A stretch of DNA of 64,000 nt, from contig JAUKUA010000002.1 of the NCBI GenBank assembly GCA_030549175.1, forward strand, positions 3,782,001 to 3,846,000, given 5' to 3'. This document shows, piece by piece, positions 1 to 11,407 of this stretch; the first letter of the stretch is position 1; every line of letters starts with the position of its first letter. The stretch comes from Lasiosphaeris hirsuta (Eukaryota > Ascomycota > Sordariomycetes > Sordariales > Lasiosphaeriaceae). The notes beneath the pieces are model-generated. The model was given only the letters and a program-made list of their open reading frames with translations. It was not told where the DNA came from and made no database searches. Both the position numbers and the translations under genes were made by a program.

Positions 1-484
1 GTAATTAGAACTTGGAACGTAAATAACCTTTTGGAAGGGCAAGGCCTGATCATTAGCATGGGCAAGCGATTTTGCGTAGAGTTTGTTGAGCAGTGCGATT
101 GGAACATATCCATTCTCCCCGTAATTAAGATTCACATCCACCACTTGCCGACCTCGTGTAATTTGGGTATCTTGCCTAAAGGAAGCGTAAATTCTAGCTA
201 AGCACACATGTCGCAAAAGCAGCGCCGCTACCTGACGAACTATCGACCAGAAAGGCCATCATGGTCCTCCAGCAAACGCTGTTCGAGGCCTTGGTATCAT
301 ACGTCGTAACCGTACAGTCCTCCCGTACACACAGATATCGTCCCGATATCCATTGGTCCTATATCAACAACACAATAAACAAACAGGGATATATACAACC
401 CGCTTTCTCACGCAAAAAAAAAAAAGAGAGCCAAAAGAGATCCGCTACCCGACCCGACCCAATGCTCCAACTCAAATTCCATAC
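1..484. other. 3' flank of the MARVEL gene, no gene seen
   Basis: No reading frame here resembles a protein and no RNA gene was recognised. The right part is presumably the 3'UTR of the minus-strand MARVEL gene that ends at 485. A short A-rich tract lies at about 414-425. Confidence 0.5.
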
Positions 485-1183
485 CTACACATATGCCCTC
501 GAGTGGGAGTGCGAACTCCTCCTGCTCCCCCGATGGCTCCCGCTGTGACTCCGGCGGTGGTGGCTCCCGCCGTGGCTGCGCCTCCTCGTCTCCTCGACGT
601 AGCGCGTCTCCTTAACCTCAGCATGGTCGCCGTGGAACCACGCTAGCACGGCCGTGAAGAAGAAGAAGATGCAGTTCATGATGCCGAACGCCCAGGAGGC
701 CTTGAGCATGGCGCACGTCTTGTCGACGCTCACGTCTAGCGTGTTGAGCTGCGCGCTGCCAAAGATGCCGAAGCTGATGTCCGCCGACGACCCCGGCGTT
801 ATGTTGGTGCAGTTGACGTCCTTGATGAAGCGCAGGTAGTACACGCCGGCGATGAAGGCGCCAACGAAGCCGAGGTCGACCAGGCCAACGAACTGCGCGT
901 TAGCGCTGCTGCGGTGGTAGCTAAACAGGGTGAAGAGGGCCCAGGCGAGCGCGAGGACCGAGACGATGAACAGGATGAGGATGTAGTTGGGCGTGAGCAG
1001 GTTGGCGTCGACGTAGCCGTGCACGAAGTAGGCGAGCATGCCCATGGCGGGGATCTGTGCGCGATGGGGGTTAGGTTTGAGGGCTTTGGGTCGGCAAGGG
1101 GGGAAAGGGGGGGAAAGGGGGAAACGTACCAAGGTGATGATCTCCATAAAGCGCCAAAAGGCGAAGAAGATTGCGAACATCAT
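485..1183 (-). CDS. MARVEL-domain membrane protein
   Basis: Two exons, 1130-1183 and 485-1054, give a protein of 207 residues. The intron (1055-1129, 75 nt) starts GTACGT and ends GCACAG. Its length is a multiple of three and it has no stop, so unspliced RNA would also be readable. The product has four hydrophobic segments: the N-terminal one formed across the splice junction, then about residues 40-60, 72-92 and 135-160. A long extracellular loop with two cysteines lies before the fourth segment, and the cytoplasmic tail is rich in Ser, His and Arg. This four-pass layout and the opening Phe/Trp/Arg-rich segment fit fungal MARVEL proteins, which associate with membrane apposition and trafficking. 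The exact role is unknown. The two adjacent ATGs at 1183 and 1180 make the start ambiguous by one residue. Confidence 0.75.
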   Translation of the reverse strand: MMFAIFFAFWRFMEIITLVRFPLSPPFPPCRPKALKPNPHRAQIPAMGMLAYFVHGYVDANLLTPNYILILFIVSVLALAWALFTLFSYHRSSANAQFVGLVDLGFVGAFIAGVYYLRFIKDVNCTNITPGSSADISFGIFGSAQLNTLDVSVDKTCAMLKASWAFGIMNCIFFFFTAVLAWFHGDHAEVKETRYVEETRRRSHGGSHHRRSHSGSHRGSRRSSHSHSRAYV

Positions 1184-1680
1184 CGTGGTGTTGTCTGCGG
1201 CGCGTGGGAGGCGTTATCCCTCTTGTGAAGTGCTTCTTTTGACGTTGCGGTCGAGATGCGCCGAGTATTTTTATTTGGCAAAAGGTTTTTATGTTGCGCA
1301 GATTCAGATCGGCTGCGGGCGGTCGATCGGCGGGGTGCCGCTGTTTTAACAGGAGGAATCAATCCCCAATGGAACAGCTGCGCAGCTGATGCGCTGGTCT
1401 GGTAGGCGCACGACAGACAGCTCAAACTCAAGGCGAGGTGGTGTGAAGGGGCACGAGACGTTGCGGTTGGGCAAGTCGGGATAGTTATTTGGAGCAGCAA
1501 TTGGCGTGGTGGGTGGCTGGGGAGGTGGCCTCGATGGTCGCCCTGCCAGCGGCTGCGAGCGACTGCAAGCGACCGCAAGGATTGGCTCGACGCTCGCTTT
1601 CTTTCTCGATCGCTTTTCGCAAGTGAGATGCACTGGGCCGGGTGCACGTGGCTCTTGCTCGTTTGCCAATTCAATAGTTC

Positions 1681-1686
<6 letters not shown>

Positions 1687-1719
<33 letters not shown>
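1687..1719. repeat. (CT)n microsatellite
   Basis: An uninterrupted CT dinucleotide tract of about 16 units, with a few more pyrimidines on its left side. It lies about 500 bp upstream of the MARVEL start. It reads as GA on the minus strand, where GAGA-type tracts can exclude nucleosomes, but no function can be shown from sequence. Confidence 0.9.
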
Positions 1720-1723
<4 letters not shown>

Positions 1724-2194
1724 ACACCTCCGATGTCTCGCGGGTCGGACGGCAGATAAGACAATCCGCAAAACAATTTTGTTTCGCCCTGTCTTGTCGC
1801 AAAATCGCAAGTCGCAATGCGCCGGGCAGCAGGGAGACCCTTATGACGTCGATTGCTGATCGGTGGGCCAGATAATGCGCCAACAAAAATGGGTCCGCTT
1901 GGTGCAGGTACGGACAGAAAACCGGATGAACGAGACGGGAGAAAGGTCAAAAACGTATCTCAGGAACAGTCAACCAGGTTTCCTGGCGGCACGATATTTC
2001 TACGACGAGATATATGCGTCCATGTAAGAAAAGTGGTTGGTGACCTCACGTCTTGTCCATCAGCAAGCGGCGGATAAGCACAAAATAAGTGGGGGTTGGA
2101 GCTGTGTGTTGCTTGGCGCGACCCCCGCCGCCATCGCACCAAAGTGGCCTCAAAGTGGCTGGCTGGCTCTCCACACATCCACCCGGCATAAGGC

Positions 2195-2210
2195 GGGGGG
2201 GGGGGGGGGG
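2195..2210. repeat. 16-nt G homopolymer
   Basis: Sixteen consecutive G residues in non-coding DNA. The length is likely polymorphic and prone to sequencing error. Confidence 0.85.
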
Positions 2211-2617
2211 CTGGTGGCACGCCATAACCTAGGAAAACAACCTCAAGGTTCCGGGAAGACGGGCAGACGCATGGAATCAGGCACGGAACAAACCCTTACA
2301 AGGCCTTACCGGGAGGCCGGCTTGCGTTCCTGCACGTGTGTGGTAGCACCGTCACGATGCACGAACCGGTCTGGTGGACTGGGTGACTGGCCAAATAAGA
2401 CGTCCTTCACTCATTTTCCTATCCTATCTTGAGAGTCCTGGCAATCATAATAGCGAAGAAGCAGCACAGCCATCCATGCATCCAAAGTAAGAAAGACAAC
2501 CGAAATCCCAAGTCTGCAAAAAAAAACAAACCCGTCGGCAACATCAAGATCGATTACCCTATCCCAATCCCACGTTTTCACCCAAATGGTATATACCGAA
2601 ATAAACCACCGCTAAGG

Positions 2618-5600
2618 TCACGGCTCATGGTCATCAATCACATCCAACTCGTCAAAATCCTTGATCACTGGCCCCACGCTCCCTGTCTCTGCGCCATGGC
2701 CATTGGCCCCCATTCCACCTCCAAGCAATGGCCGATCGCCCCGCATAGCGCCTCCTCCACTTCCCGTGCCTCCACGCACCGCACTCAGCGCTGCCCTGTC
2801 CCTGCCCGACGAGCTGTATGCCGTAGTGAAGCTGCGCTGGTCATCCACCATCTCATCCAGCACGAGGAAACCACCATGTTGGCTGACATTGGCGTTGTTC
2901 CCCCCACCGTTACCATTGCTCAGCTTGTAGTTACTCATCGGACCTGTGTGGGCGTATGTCTGCCCTGGCGCTGAACGCTCGTGCTCGTCGACACGCTCGA
3001 TGGACCTCAGCATGGCTACCTTGGCGCTAGTGCTCTCGCGCACGCCTGACCGCGCCTTGCGTGACGATGTGACCGAGGGGGGTGACCGCACGCTGCTGCC
3101 CGCGTCGCTCTCGGAGTACGTCGACACGACACTGCCAGCTGAGCTGAACGACATGTACTGGCCGCCCGCCGCCGACGGTGCACGGCTGCTGCTGCTGCGC
3201 ACCGAGCGCGCCCCCGCTGGCGTGTAGTACCCGCTCTGGCCCGCAACCGAACCGCCGCCCCTCGTGCTGGGCGGCGCCCGCGGTAGCGGGAAGGCGTACC
3301 CCCGACTGATCGGGCTTGTACCTTCTTCGGCAGAGCTCTCCGCACCGCTATTAGCCGCGCTGTTGCTGATGTTCCACGTTCGCGGCGCGGTCCAGCAGTG
3401 TGACAGCTCGTGTGCTGCCTCCTCAGTGTTGCCCGAGTGGCCGCCGTTGAAGTTTTGGTTCGTTCCTGTCTTCCACGGTGGCATCTTGGCGCCCTTGAGC
3501 CGCGGCGAAAGGTGGTACGGCACATCATCGCGGTAGCGAACATTCGGCGCATCCACCGAGACACTTGCAAGTGTCTGCAACACGCCGTAGATGAGCACCC
3601 AGCGGCCCCGGCGTGCCGTGGACGGATCAACCTCACTAATGCGATCTGCCTTCTCAAACTTCCCAAACGCGTCGATGAGATCCGAATGCATGAACTCCGA
3701 GCCGAGAATGCAGATGTTGGTTGCCTCCGTGTATGCCAGCTGGATGCGTCGTTCTACCGCTCCCGGGCGGCCAGCATTGCCGTTGCCATTAGGGTTGGGC
3801 GCACTAGCATTGCCATTCTTTTTGTTCGAGGACTTGCCGCCGAACATGCCAGTCGACGAACCGTTCCTACTAGCCAACGAGCTCAAACTAGAGGAAGGGG
3901 GCGGGATCGACTCGGGCACTAGCGGGTAGGGGTGGGGGATATGAGGAAAGCGAAGCCTGTTGTCATATCCGATGAGCATATCCGTCAAAGGTAGGTCTGG
4001 CGTGTCGGCCTCGAAGCCTCGGTTGCCACATTCGCTGACCATCATCCACTTGCGGCTTGACCGCGCTTCGGACTCGTCCCAAACAATGTCGCGGTTGACA
4101 AGATAGTCGTACAATGCCGCGAAGTCCTTTTGCAACGCTTGCGATACCGTCCTCGTCAGCCACATATCCTCATCCCCTTCGGCCCCACCGTGGGCCGCCC
4201 CGATGGTCTGGTTGTCGAGGCCCTGTGGCATGGGGAGCGGGGGCCACCGGCCAAACTCGCGCTGGTAGTGCTGCAGGAAGAACTTCTGTAACCTGTCCGC
4301 GGCAGCCTTGGCCGGAGCCGTGGCTGCATCACCAGGCCACATGTCGCCATACTGGAATGCGGTAAGGCGCTCCTCGGCAGCTTGGACGCGGAGCTGTGTT
4401 TCCAAACAAGCCCTCTCAAGCAGCGCTCGCGTGATAGGCGTCACGTTTTTGAAGTCGGCGCACATCTCAAGCTGCGAATACATGCCTGCACAGTGCAAAA
4501 AGCTCTCACGCCACCCTTCCTCCCACCTGACTTCGCTCCCCTCACTCCAGGCCAGGATACTGACTGCCGTCTCGGCATCGTTGCGCACATCGTCGATGCC
4601 CCGTGCCGACAGGTAGTTGAGGATGGTACCGACGTTGTCGGCCTCTGGGGGCATGTATGATTCGAGGCGCGAATGCAAATCCGCCAGCGCTTGATACAGA
4701 GACAAGCCTACCAAGGAGGCGTGGTACAGTAGGGCAAATACATTGCGTGTGGTGATGTGGTGTCGTAGTTGGTCTAGCTTCGTCATGTTGGAAGGTGTTG
4801 GGAAGTACATCTCGTACGAAATCTGCCCATCCGACTCCCAAAGACTGTTGTCCTCGGAGACGGGAGGGGTTGGCTGCCCGCCGCGACCATTGTAGCCTCC
4901 GTTGTGCGGCGCAAGATGTTGTTGCCCGTGGTGGCCATGTCCGTGGCGGAGCATTGGCGGCGCGCCTATAGGGGATGGCGGCATGTGGATATCTTCCTCC
5001 GTTGAGCCTTCGCGCAGGAGGGTAATCAGATAACGTGATTCGGTCGCCTCAATGATGTGCGACGACAATCGGAAGGACGGGTTCGGCCGTGGAGATTGGC
5101 CCTTGTGTCCAAAGAAGACAAGCACATCGCCGTTCGGATCCCAGAGCTCAGGGTCTTTCCGCAACTTGTTCCACCTCTGAACGGGTCGTCCAGCACCAAT
5201 CCACCGCTTGATAGGCGGCGCATTACCACTTCCTGGTGGCACCGGAGGAAGCTTGGAGGAGGGTGGCGGCGATACAATGCTGGCGCTGTCTTCCCAGGGA
5301 CCAGAGTTCTGTGACCCCTGGTACTGGACCGGGGAGTTGTCGGCATCGTAAATGTCTTGCAGGTCACTGGAATACGCCTGCGTGCCTGGGTGCGGCCGGA
5401 CGGTCGCCGACGACTGCGGCCGGAAGTCTATCGCCTTGTCGACGTCGAGGTTCTTCTTGTCCTTCTTCTTGAATGCAAATGTCTTGGCGAGGCCCTTTCG
5501 AACACCCTCGCTCTTCTTGTCTAGGATGCTGCGGAAGCCCGACTTTTCGATGCCCGAGACGTCTTCCGTCTTGATTGCAGGCCTCCTAGCGCGGGCATAT

Positions 5601-5986
5601 GCAAAGTCCTCAAGGGGCCTGTTGTAGTGCGTTGCGCTGGAGGTTTCTCTCCTCCCGTCAATGCTGGATCCGCTCTGGCTACCACCACTCTGGTTCCCGT
5701 AGCTCGAGATGTCGTGGGAGTAGTTCAGTATCTCACTCTCCCGGGCAGGTTCCGAAAACTTGAGGAACCGCGCATTGGTAGTCCCGATGCCGGTGATGTC
5801 CCTATGCCTCTCCCGGTCCCTGTCCTGATTTTGCCGCAATGCGGGCATGGACCCTATGGGGTAGTCGCTGATGGTGGCATTGTCAGAGCTTGCGGTAGAC
5901 TTTGCTCGGCTTCGCACGCCATTGTCCCTTTCCCCGGGCTTTGTCTCGGTGATCTTTTTGCGCACATATGCGCTGCGGCCCGACAT
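2618..5986 (-). CDS. Large conserved-type fungal protein of unknown function
   Basis: One uninterrupted frame of 1122 residues from the ATG at 5986; the frame extends nine codons further upstream but without an ATG. About the first 250 residues and the last 250 are low-complexity (Ser, Gly, Pro, Arg) and probably disordered. The middle, roughly residues 260-880, looks folded. It has a stretch of Trp/Lys/Arg and aromatic residues around 265-320 (WNKLRKDPELW, VLVFFGHKG), then helical segments around 400-560 and 600-720. It resembles large single-exon Pezizomycotina proteins carried in databases as uncharacterised, possibly of the DUF8004 type; that label is from memory. There is no signal peptide or membrane segment. 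A nuclear or cell-cortex scaffold is conceivable, but nothing visible decides it. Confidence 0.75.
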   Translation of the reverse strand: MSGRSAYVRKKITETKPGERDNGVRSRAKSTASSDNATISDYPIGSMPALRQNQDRDRERHRDITGIGTTNARFLKFSEPARESEILNYSHDISSYGNQSGGSQSGSSIDGRRETSSATHYNRPLEDFAYARARRPAIKTEDVSGIEKSGFRSILDKKSEGVRKGLAKTFAFKKKDKKNLDVDKAIDFRPQSSATVRPHPGTQAYSSDLQDIYDADNSPVQYQGSQNSGPWEDSASIVSPPPSSKLPPVPPGSGNAPPIKRWIGAGRPVQRWNKLRKDPELWDPNGDVLVFFGHKGQSPRPNPSFRLSSHIIEATESRYLITLLREGSTEEDIHMPPSPIGAPPMLRHGHGHHGQQHLAPHNGGYNGRGGQPTPPVSEDNSLWESDGQISYEMYFPTPSNMTKLDQLRHHITTRNVFALLYHASLVGLSLYQALADLHSRLESYMPPEADNVGTILNYLSARGIDDVRNDAETAVSILAWSEGSEVRWEEGWRESFLHCAGMYSQLEMCADFKNVTPITRALLERACLETQLRVQAAEERLTAFQYGDMWPGDAATAPAKAAADRLQKFFLQHYQREFGRWPPLPMPQGLDNQTIGAAHGGAEGDEDMWLTRTVSQALQKDFAALYDYLVNRDIVWDESEARSSRKWMMVSECGNRGFEADTPDLPLTDMLIGYDNRLRFPHIPHPYPLVPESIPPPSSSLSSLASRNGSSTGMFGGKSSNKKNGNASAPNPNGNGNAGRPGAVERRIQLAYTEATNICILGSEFMHSDLIDAFGKFEKADRISEVDPSTARRGRWVLIYGVLQTLASVSVDAPNVRYRDDVPYHLSPRLKGAKMPPWKTGTNQNFNGGHSGNTEEAAHELSHCWTAPRTWNISNSAANSGAESSAEEGTSPISRGYAFPLPRAPPSTRGGGSVAGQSGYYTPAGARSVRSSSSRAPSAAGGQYMSFSSAGSVVSTYSESDAGSSVRSPPSVTSSRKARSGVRESTSAKVAMLRSIERVDEHERSAPGQTYAHTGPMSNYKLSNGNGGGNNANVSQHGGFLVLDEMVDDQRSFTTAYSSSGRDRAALSAVRGGTGSGGGAMRGDRPLLGGGMGANGHGAETGSVGPVIKDFDELDVIDDHEP

Positions 5987-6238
5987 ACTCGCTCGCCAAA
6001 AATCTCTAAGCAAAAATAAAATAGAGAAGAAAAGGGAAGTGGGTTAAGAGGCCAATTGACGGTCGGCCAAGACCAAGCCGGGCTGTTATTAATCGCCCAG
6101 CGTCCCCGATCGTCGTTGCGACGGTCCCAATGTGTCGGACGTGCCGACGGGTGTCAAAATTCGCGCTCTAACGTCACGATAGGAGATTTTGACTCCTTTG
6201 CTTTTTCAATACGGACTTGGACGGACGTGGACGGACGT

Positions 6239-6257
6239 GGGGGGGGGGGGGGGGGGG
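6239..6257. repeat. 19-nt G homopolymer
   Basis: Nineteen consecutive G residues, about 250 bp upstream of the start of the large unknown gene (minus strand, start 5986). It can form G-quadruplex on the plus strand in principle. The length is likely unstable. Confidence 0.85.
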
Positions 6258-7433
6258 CTTTTGCGCAACAATTTGGCCGAGAATCAGTGTTTTGTCGCTG
6301 CCAGTGCTGATGCTGCGGTGTTGAACGTCGATCACCAAACACTCGGGCCGTTGCTGGTTGGGATGGTGGGGCAGAGACAGGACGCCGTTAGATGCCGAGT
6401 ACAAATGTGCAGTGCGCGGTTGCGGATGACGTCTGGTTTAATGCGCGACCATAGCCAGACGGAGGCGGCTTTTGGGCGTCTGTCGCTTGTCTGGTCTATA
6501 TGCTATCTGGTGTTTCGTGTGGAACAAAATATCGCTCAGGATCAGAGGGTGCGCCGCAGCATCTGGGGTCAATCTCGTCCGAGTGTGTGTCGTCGCTCTT
6601 TCGTATTGTCAGTTCTCTGGTCTGCACCCATAACGGGGGGGCCTGCTGCTCGAGATCGAAGCGTATATGTTCAACATCCAACACAGCAGCCGCTCCTGGA
6701 GAAAGAGACAGTCGAGGGGGCGAAAAGAGCAGAGGATCAGAAACGGACAGGGTTAACGGCCCCTCGGTGGGAGAATATGGCAATATGACAAAAAGCGAGG
6801 GTCGAGGCAAAACGTGCACACTTGCTTTTTCCGTGGGCGGACAAGCAGCACCTTGGTCGAGCAACCGGTGCTTGTGCTTGGTACGTACTTGCAGGCCTGC
6901 TGCTCACTCACTTGATGCACGTTTCGCCCATGGGGGAGCTGCCGTTCGCTCGGGTCCAATCTTATCAGGGCGGAAAGCACCACACGCTTCCGAATCCAGC
7001 CTCTCTGGCTGGCTTGGTCTCGAGGGCCGCCGCGCTCCCTGGCTCGCCGGCGTATCAGGCGGTGTCGACGCTGGCGGGTTATCCATTGGTCTCAAGCAAT
7101 CTGGGGGTGTGGGATGGGAAGGGGCACCGGCCAATCCTTTCGCTTCCCTATCGAGATGGAGTGCTGTTCTTGGCTTGCAACTGGCCCGCGACTGGCTTGG
7201 CTGCTAAGAGCCGTTTCTAACGTCCATGTCACGCACAACACAGTACACAGTACACTCTGCAGCGGAGAAAGAGACGCGAGATGGGTCTCGCGGGCACCGA
7301 GGGACCTCGCGGAAGGGAAGCTGACATCAGGAATAGCGATGCGACTGCTACCTCGACTTGCGCGCGCAAAAGCGCGTCCCAACCCCAATGCGGCATAGAC
7401 GCTGCCCTACCGCGCTCTGATCCTATGCAGTTG

Positions 7434-7484
7434 ATGCTGTGGTGCAGTGCTGTGGTGCAGTGCTGTGGTGCAGTGCTGTGGTGC
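7434..7484. repeat. Short tandem repeat, 13-nt unit
   Basis: The unit GGTGCAGTGCTGT is repeated about three and a half times with perfect copies, then breaks down into GGTGCTGC. It lies in non-coding sequence and is a minisatellite-like tract. Confidence 0.85.
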
Positions 7485-10400
7485 TGCACGAGCAAATGGT
7501 GCCTGGCCAGACTCGGCAAAACCTGATGGAGCAGAAGAGGTGAGGTCGCAAAGTGCCCGCCCCCTGTCGCCAAAGTCAATGGGAATCCCTTGGGATCCCT
7601 TGCTGGGTAACGGGCTGCATGGCGCTAGCCGATAGCACGATGGGTCGAAGGGATGGCGGGCAAGCGGGCGAAGCTAACGGGTGGGGCTGAAGGCGCTGAT
7701 AAGGGCCCAGGTCGATGCGGTAGTGTAATGGGTATTGGATGTTGGGCGTTGGTGTTGATAGCGTTCGCCCCCCCGCCGGTTTGAGAAGTCCTGCCCTCTC
7801 TTTTTTTTGGAGAGGCATGAATTCTGCATACCTTCTGCGGGCGTTCTGGCAGTATGGCATTACTATTACTACTAGCAGTATGGGGCAATGCTGGGGTGGG
7901 CGGCATCCTCAGCCCGTCATCCACGAAGAAACAAGATTTAATTAGGGGTCAGCCCCAACGCACGACAACGCGCCTCCCTTCAGAGCGGAGGGGCGGGACG
8001 CGACGTTGCGCTGCAGACATCGTGGCCCGTTTTCTCCGCAGTGCCTCCGGATGGCGCTGGCGGCATCATCTCACCGGTCGGTCCGCTCGGTCGTAGGTCC
8101 GTGGTCAAAGTAACGGGACCCGGAATTCGATCTCGATACCTGGAACGAAGCTGGGACGGTGGCACGCTGTTGGCCAGCGAGCCAAATGGCCGTGCTGACC
8201 ATGACCATGCTTCCGTGTCGCAGCGCAACCACAGCACGTCCCCAGTGGCTCAGGAGTAAGTGCATACAGAAACGCACATCAGAAGCACGCCACAATTACG
8301 ACTTTGCGGCAGTCCTCACGTGTGGGTGTTGTTGGTAGATATCAAGCGTCCGGAGTACAACGTGTAGCACGGAGTACACGTGTTGAGCCTGGCCGTGGAA
8401 GCAGTTCACGACTCCAGGCCCTACCCCCCACTAACGGTCAATGAGGCGTCGAATCCCCCCACCCCACCACCCGCCACCAAACGGGTAGCACGAGACATCG
8501 TCAACAGGCACCGCGAGCAGCCAAGCGCGATGGCGAACATTCGGGAAGTTCAATCTCGGCAGCAATCTCCCTGACACAACCCACCATCGCGCAGCATCCA
8601 GCCAAGCTGGATCAAGTGCAGGTCACCATCGGGCGCAGGGAGCATCGCGGTTGATCGTCAGGGTCTCGAAGGTTAGCATAGATGGATAAACAACTGCTTG
8701 GGGGTATCCGTACCAAAATCTGAAGAAGCGAATCTATTGATCCAGGACGGATGAATGCTGCCAAGACTGGCAAGTCCGAGGACGAGAGATAAGAAGACGG
8801 GCAGGAAGCGGACGAAACGATCATACCTGCTGCTAGTGATGCGGGGTACAGTACTCGCCCCATGCAAGGCTCGCGATGCGCGCCACAGGGGCTCCTTCCA
8901 AAATCATCCTTGGCTCCTGACTGAGCTTCTGAGGTGAGATTTGACTCCCGCAGCGCAATTTCCCTCTCGCACCGCATCTGTCCATTGCGTTCAACCCCAC
9001 GTCCGCGGCTGTCCGATCGACCACGACTCCAGCTCGGCCAACCCCGTAAGCCTCAGCTCTCGCCAAATCGGCTACAGCAGCATCATGCTGACAGCAAACA
9101 CAAACAGTGTGACGATGCGCAAGCCCCAATTCATCACATTATTCTTTATACGCAGTAAACCACCCACGCCCATTGACCGTGTCCAGTCTGACGCGCTGCC
9201 GGCGGGCTGCAACGACGCCACGGATGCAATTCCGCGACCCTGGAACCACCACACCACCAAGACCACCACTGGACACCACCAGGCACACCCGCCGGGGGCC
9301 CGCTCGATCGACCGAGTTGCACTCATCCATCATGCTGCCGCCGCAGTGGTCTGGCGTCTGTGCTCGCCGCAACCCAGCCCCCTCCTCTAACGCGCTTGCT
9401 GCCGGATTCATCCGCAGGTTTCGGCCCTTGAGTATCGGGGGCTCGGGGCTCGGTAAGACTTAGGTCATCGGCATTGCTACCTTTTTGCCCCCTCTTTTTG
9501 GCATGTTATTGCAGCCGTGTCTGTCATGTTCCACACCGGCACCTTTACCAGTCAGGCCATCGTCCAGTCTTGTGCCCTCATCACGCTGTAAAAATAGTAG
9601 CTCCTTCCGATTCCCCAGATTGATGTGCTTGGTGGTCTTCGTCGCTGACGTGAGAAATTCGGCACGTTGCAATGCACGGGGACTCCCTTATTGACGGCAG
9701 ATGCGAAAACGGGACCCAAGCGGGTAGCAGCCCCCTGAGTGAGACCCATCACATCACACCGACTCTCCACCACAAATCTGACAAGTCTGTGTTGATTCTG
9801 TTGCTTCGTAAAGACCTCAAGATTCACGCTTGGGTACAACGGATTCGGAAAACGATCCAATGCCGTCTTGGCACAGACAAACGCACGCGGCCACTGGCGC
9901 CCGAGATAAGCTTCTGACCTGCGAGTCTCCCAATCCCTACCTTCATCCAATAGGAGCTTGGGCGTTCTGTGATATAGTCTTGGTATTACAAGGAATTAGC
10001 AACCATCGTTAGCAGCCTGCCTTGGCTAAGTTCGATAACTGGAAGCATATATCGGCATCAATCGAAACGTGTCGGACGTGCCGATTCTTCATAAGTTCAC
10101 TACATTCAAGGCCCCATCTTCACACATAAAATGACGGCATATTTCCTTCTAGTTATAGACCTAAATATGAAGTCATCTTTCCAGCTTGTTAATAGCAGGT
10201 GCGAAGTTGGCATGGCTGTCTGAGACTATAACAAAACCAAACATACTCGTTATCTCGAGCTCATCGGACAAGAAGACCAAATCCTACAACACTTCTAGAC
10301 TGCAACACGACGCGAAGCTTCACCGCTTGTGGCTCTGAATAACATCAGTTCTGCCAAGTCTGCGCGTCGGGCCTACATTCTTGATTATACAGAAGGCTGC

Positions 10401-11097
10401 GTGAGCTCGAAGCGAGGCCTCTTCGTATAGATGTTAGGGTGGGGGTCGGGAAGCGGACCTGGCAGCAAGGTGAGTTAAACGATCAAGGCATGCGCTCGGG
10501 CAACGAAGGATCGCGCGTCACCTAACGCCAGTTTGGGGGCTTGGAGCTAGAAGGATACCCAGTAGTGTAGCTATCAATGCCCAGACCACACACCTAGATC
10601 TCAATGATCCCATTCCTTCCTGTTTCATGGTGCACTCGAGGTCGTTGATAGGCTATTCGTGGGCCAGTGGTATAGGCAGCCAAGTAGCATCCTTCAACTT
10701 GCTTTCGCCATTCCTCCAAACGACTCATAATCAAGTTATCTGAATATTCACATCATCGTGTCTTGAAAACACAACTTGAAGTACATCTCGAACAAAGAAT
10801 TGTTGCCGAATACGTCATCACATACCATTATCCATCCCCTTGCTCCTAAAGTACTGCAGGAATTATTCGCATAATGTACCCTGAAGGCGCCACGCCACAG
10901 TGCAGAGAATCAAGTAACCTGCAGCAATTTATTTGGCCGAATGAAAAGGTTGCGGGTGTGAAGAAAACTGCAAGCCTTCGCGAGTCACAACTAGTTGGAG
11001 GTGCGTGCCCACGCACAGACGGCGCCATGTGCTCAGGCGACAGACAGGTGCGAATCTGGGAATACAGCAGCTTTGAATCCGTGCAGGCAAAAAGAAG

Positions 11098-11189
11098 GGG
11101 GCCACCCGGGGATTGAACCCGGGACCTCTCGCAAACACTGCTGTAGGGTGTGACCCTAAGCGAGAATCATACCACTAGACCAGCGGCCC
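11098..11189 (-). tRNA. tRNA-Pro(AGG) with intron
   Basis: On the minus strand the seven-base acceptor arms GGGCCGC and GTGGCCC pair (one G-T) with discriminator C. The D arm (TGGTCTAGTGGTATGA), the anticodon stem CTCGC/GCGAG and the T arm CCGGG-TTCAATC-CCGGG are all present. The loop reads TTAGGG with anticodon AGG. It is interrupted one base 3' of the anticodon by a 20-nt intron (11134-11153), the standard position for nuclear tRNA introns. A run of five T follows shortly after the 3' end on the minus strand, a Pol III terminator. It sits 218 bp beyond the 3' end of the CHAT-NLR gene. Confidence 0.93.
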
Positions 11190-11407
11190 TTGTTGAGTTG
11201 ATGATGGGTTGCTCGATGGTTTTGGTGTTTGGGCGGGTGCTCGGATGGAGGCATTTGGTGGAGGCCTTGGCGGATGGACGGACGGGGCTGGGAAGTGACA
11301 GTCCTCAAAGAAGTCGTACACTGCTGACGACATGGGTACCGAGATGTTTGCCAAGTGGTCGAGAAAGAGAAGTTGACGAAATCTGAGGGGTTGCGGGCGC
11401 CGACTGA

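Larger units (their letters stand above)
1184..2617. other. Intergenic region with simple repeats, no gene seen
   Basis: This stretch separates the MARVEL start from the 3' end of the next minus-strand gene. Its long frames are artefacts of low complexity: one minus-strand frame of about 250 codons reads a CT tract as alternating Arg-Glu. It holds a CT microsatellite and a 16-G run, listed separately. The left part should include the MARVEL promoter. Confidence 0.5.
5987..11097. other. 5.1-kb intergenic region, no convincing gene
   Basis: The longest frames (about 230 codons at most) are GC-driven, overlap on both strands and show no domain-like composition. Structure seen: a 19-G run at 6239-6257, a 13-nt tandem repeat at about 7434-7484, and two identical 16-nt near-palindromes at 6132-6147 and 10069-10084. 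The segment 9950-10850 is more AT-rich than its surroundings and has almost no open frames. It could hold UTRs, a non-coding RNA or eroded sequence, which cannot be told apart by eye. Confidence 0.5.

Noticed and set aside
1180..1950. Minus-strand frame of 256 codons upstream of the MARVEL gene
   Set aside because: It runs through the CT microsatellite, has no protein-like composition and overlaps frames on the other strand.
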